From Burkholderiales bacterium (GTDB lineage Bacteria; Pseudomonadota; Gammaproteobacteria; Burkholderiales; Casimicrobiaceae), in assembly GCA_031257235.1 (NCBI GenBank), contig JAIRPA010000153.1, positions 1 through 5,423 of the forward strand: 5,423 nucleotides of DNA. The letters are read 5' to 3'. The position numbers and the translations under genes are program-made. How positions within the stretch are numbered: the stretch's first letter is position 1; each line of letters opens with the position of its first letter. This document shows positions 4,988 to 5,423 of this stretch, piece after piece. The notes under the pieces were generated by a model that worked only from the letters and a program-made list of their open reading frames with translations, was not told the DNA's origin and did no database searches.

Positions 4988-5423
4988 TTATTCTTCAAGA
5001 AACTCCGCGGAGGAATAAACTTCCTGCACGTCATCCAAAGATTCAAGCGCGTCGATCAGTTTCTGCATTTTTTCGGCGTCTTCCCCTTTTAATTCCACCA
5101 CCGTGGAAGGCACCATCGAAACTTCGGCAAAAGAGGGATGTAAGCCGCCACGGGTCAGCACGTCTTTAATGGCCACAAATTCGTAAGGATCGGTGATCAC
5201 CTCAACGCTGCCGTCTTCGTTGGTCAGAACGTCTTCAGCACCGGCATCAATCGCAAGCTCCATGATTTTGTTTTCGTCAGCGCCCGGCTCAAAAACGATC
5301 TGACCGCAGTGCTTGAACAAAAACGCCACCGAGCCGTCCGTCCCTAAATTGCCGCCGTGCTTTGAAAAGGCATGACGCACGTCAGCGGCGGTACGCACGC
5401 GGTTGTCCGTCATCGCGTCAACA
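4988..5423 (-). CDS. yebC: YebC/TACO1-family translation factor (partial, 5' end outside window)
   Basis: The frame is open from the right edge to the stop at 4988-4990, giving 144 residues, the C-terminal part of a protein usually near 240. The Met at 5413 is internal: the frame continues upstream as VDA before MTDNRVRTAADVRHAF, which matches the conserved middle of YebC. FSKHGGNLGTDGSVAFLF follows directly and is the family hallmark. The end carries ALESLDDVQEVYSSAEF, the conserved C-terminal motif. YebC proteins were long annotated as transcriptional regulators. More recent work on YebC and mitochondrial TACO1 points to ribosome association that helps translation through proline-rich stretches. 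Whether this copy is the YebC or the YeeN/YebC2 type cannot be told from the visible half. The gene is co-directional with atp but separated by a terminator-like stem. Confidence 0.93.
   Translation of the reverse strand, partial: VDAMTDNRVRTAADVRHAFSKHGGNLGTDGSVAFLFKHCGQIVFEPGADENKIMELAIDAGAEDVLTNEDGSVEVITDPYEFVAIKDVLTRGGLHPSFAEVSMVPSTVVELKGEDAEKMQKLIDALESLDDVQEVYSSAEFLEE

Noticed and set aside
4827..5018. Small plus-strand frames in and next to the yebC-atpI spacer (4827-5018 and 4924-5169)
   Set aside because: They run through the terminator-like stem and into the antisense of yebC, lack a convincing ribosome-binding site and resemble no family I know.
4858..5046. Minus-strand 62-codon frame spanning the end of yebC and the spacer, considered as a leader peptide for attenuation
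   Set aside because: It starts inside yebC in another frame, has no clear ribosome-binding site and shows no run of regulatory codons before the stem.
5411..5413. ATG at 5413 as the true start of the yebC-family gene
   Set aside because: The frame is open to the window edge upstream, the residues before it continue the family pattern, and the conserved N-terminal domain would otherwise be missing.
1..5423. Mobile elements, CRISPR arrays, tRNA or rRNA genes, and integration sites
   Set aside because: I see no repeat arrays, transposase frames, RNA-gene cloverleafs or duplicated target sites. The window is almost fully occupied by the atp and yebC genes.

Overview
The window carries the front two thirds of an F1Fo ATP synthase (atp) operon, read entirely on the minus strand, preceded by the 3' part of a yebC-family gene on the same strand. 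Reading from the right edge leftward (5'->3' of the minus strand), the order is yebC (5' end cut off by the window), a 246-bp intergenic region with a terminator-like structure, two dyads and a candidate promoter, then atpI, atpB (a), atpE (c), atpF (b), atpH (delta), atpA (alpha) and atpG (gamma, 3' end cut off). The canonical order I-B-E-F-H-A-G implies that atpD and atpC follow beyond position 1.

The organism is most likely a proteobacterium, probably beta (Burkholderiales-like) and otherwise gamma. The gene order with atpI first, a 513-residue alpha subunit whose Walker A and arginine finger sit at the same residue numbers as in E. coli, a 156-residue b subunit with Arg36, and the c-subunit loop and proton-site context all fit. 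Base composition looks close to balanced, which is low for Burkholderiales, so a host-associated member such as the Sutterellaceae is possible. That placement is inference from remembered family sequences and needs a phylogeny.

All seven atp genes look intact within the window, with no frameshift or lost catalytic residue. Spacers between them are 12 to 49 nt, as expected of one polycistronic mRNA. AtpB and the AtpE ring form the proton path (AtpB R202, AtpE D66), AtpF and AtpH make the peripheral stalk, AtpA contributes to the catalytic head, AtpG is the rotor shaft, and AtpI helps c-ring assembly. The c subunit looks proton-specific, not sodium-specific.

I found no undescribed system. The parts worth a second look are the yebC-atpI intergenic region (a long terminator stem with a competing alternative hairpin, a dyad just upstream of the candidate -35 box, another dyad in the leader or on an alternative promoter), the unusual yebC neighbourhood, and the AU-rich, double Shine-Dalgarno leader of atpE.
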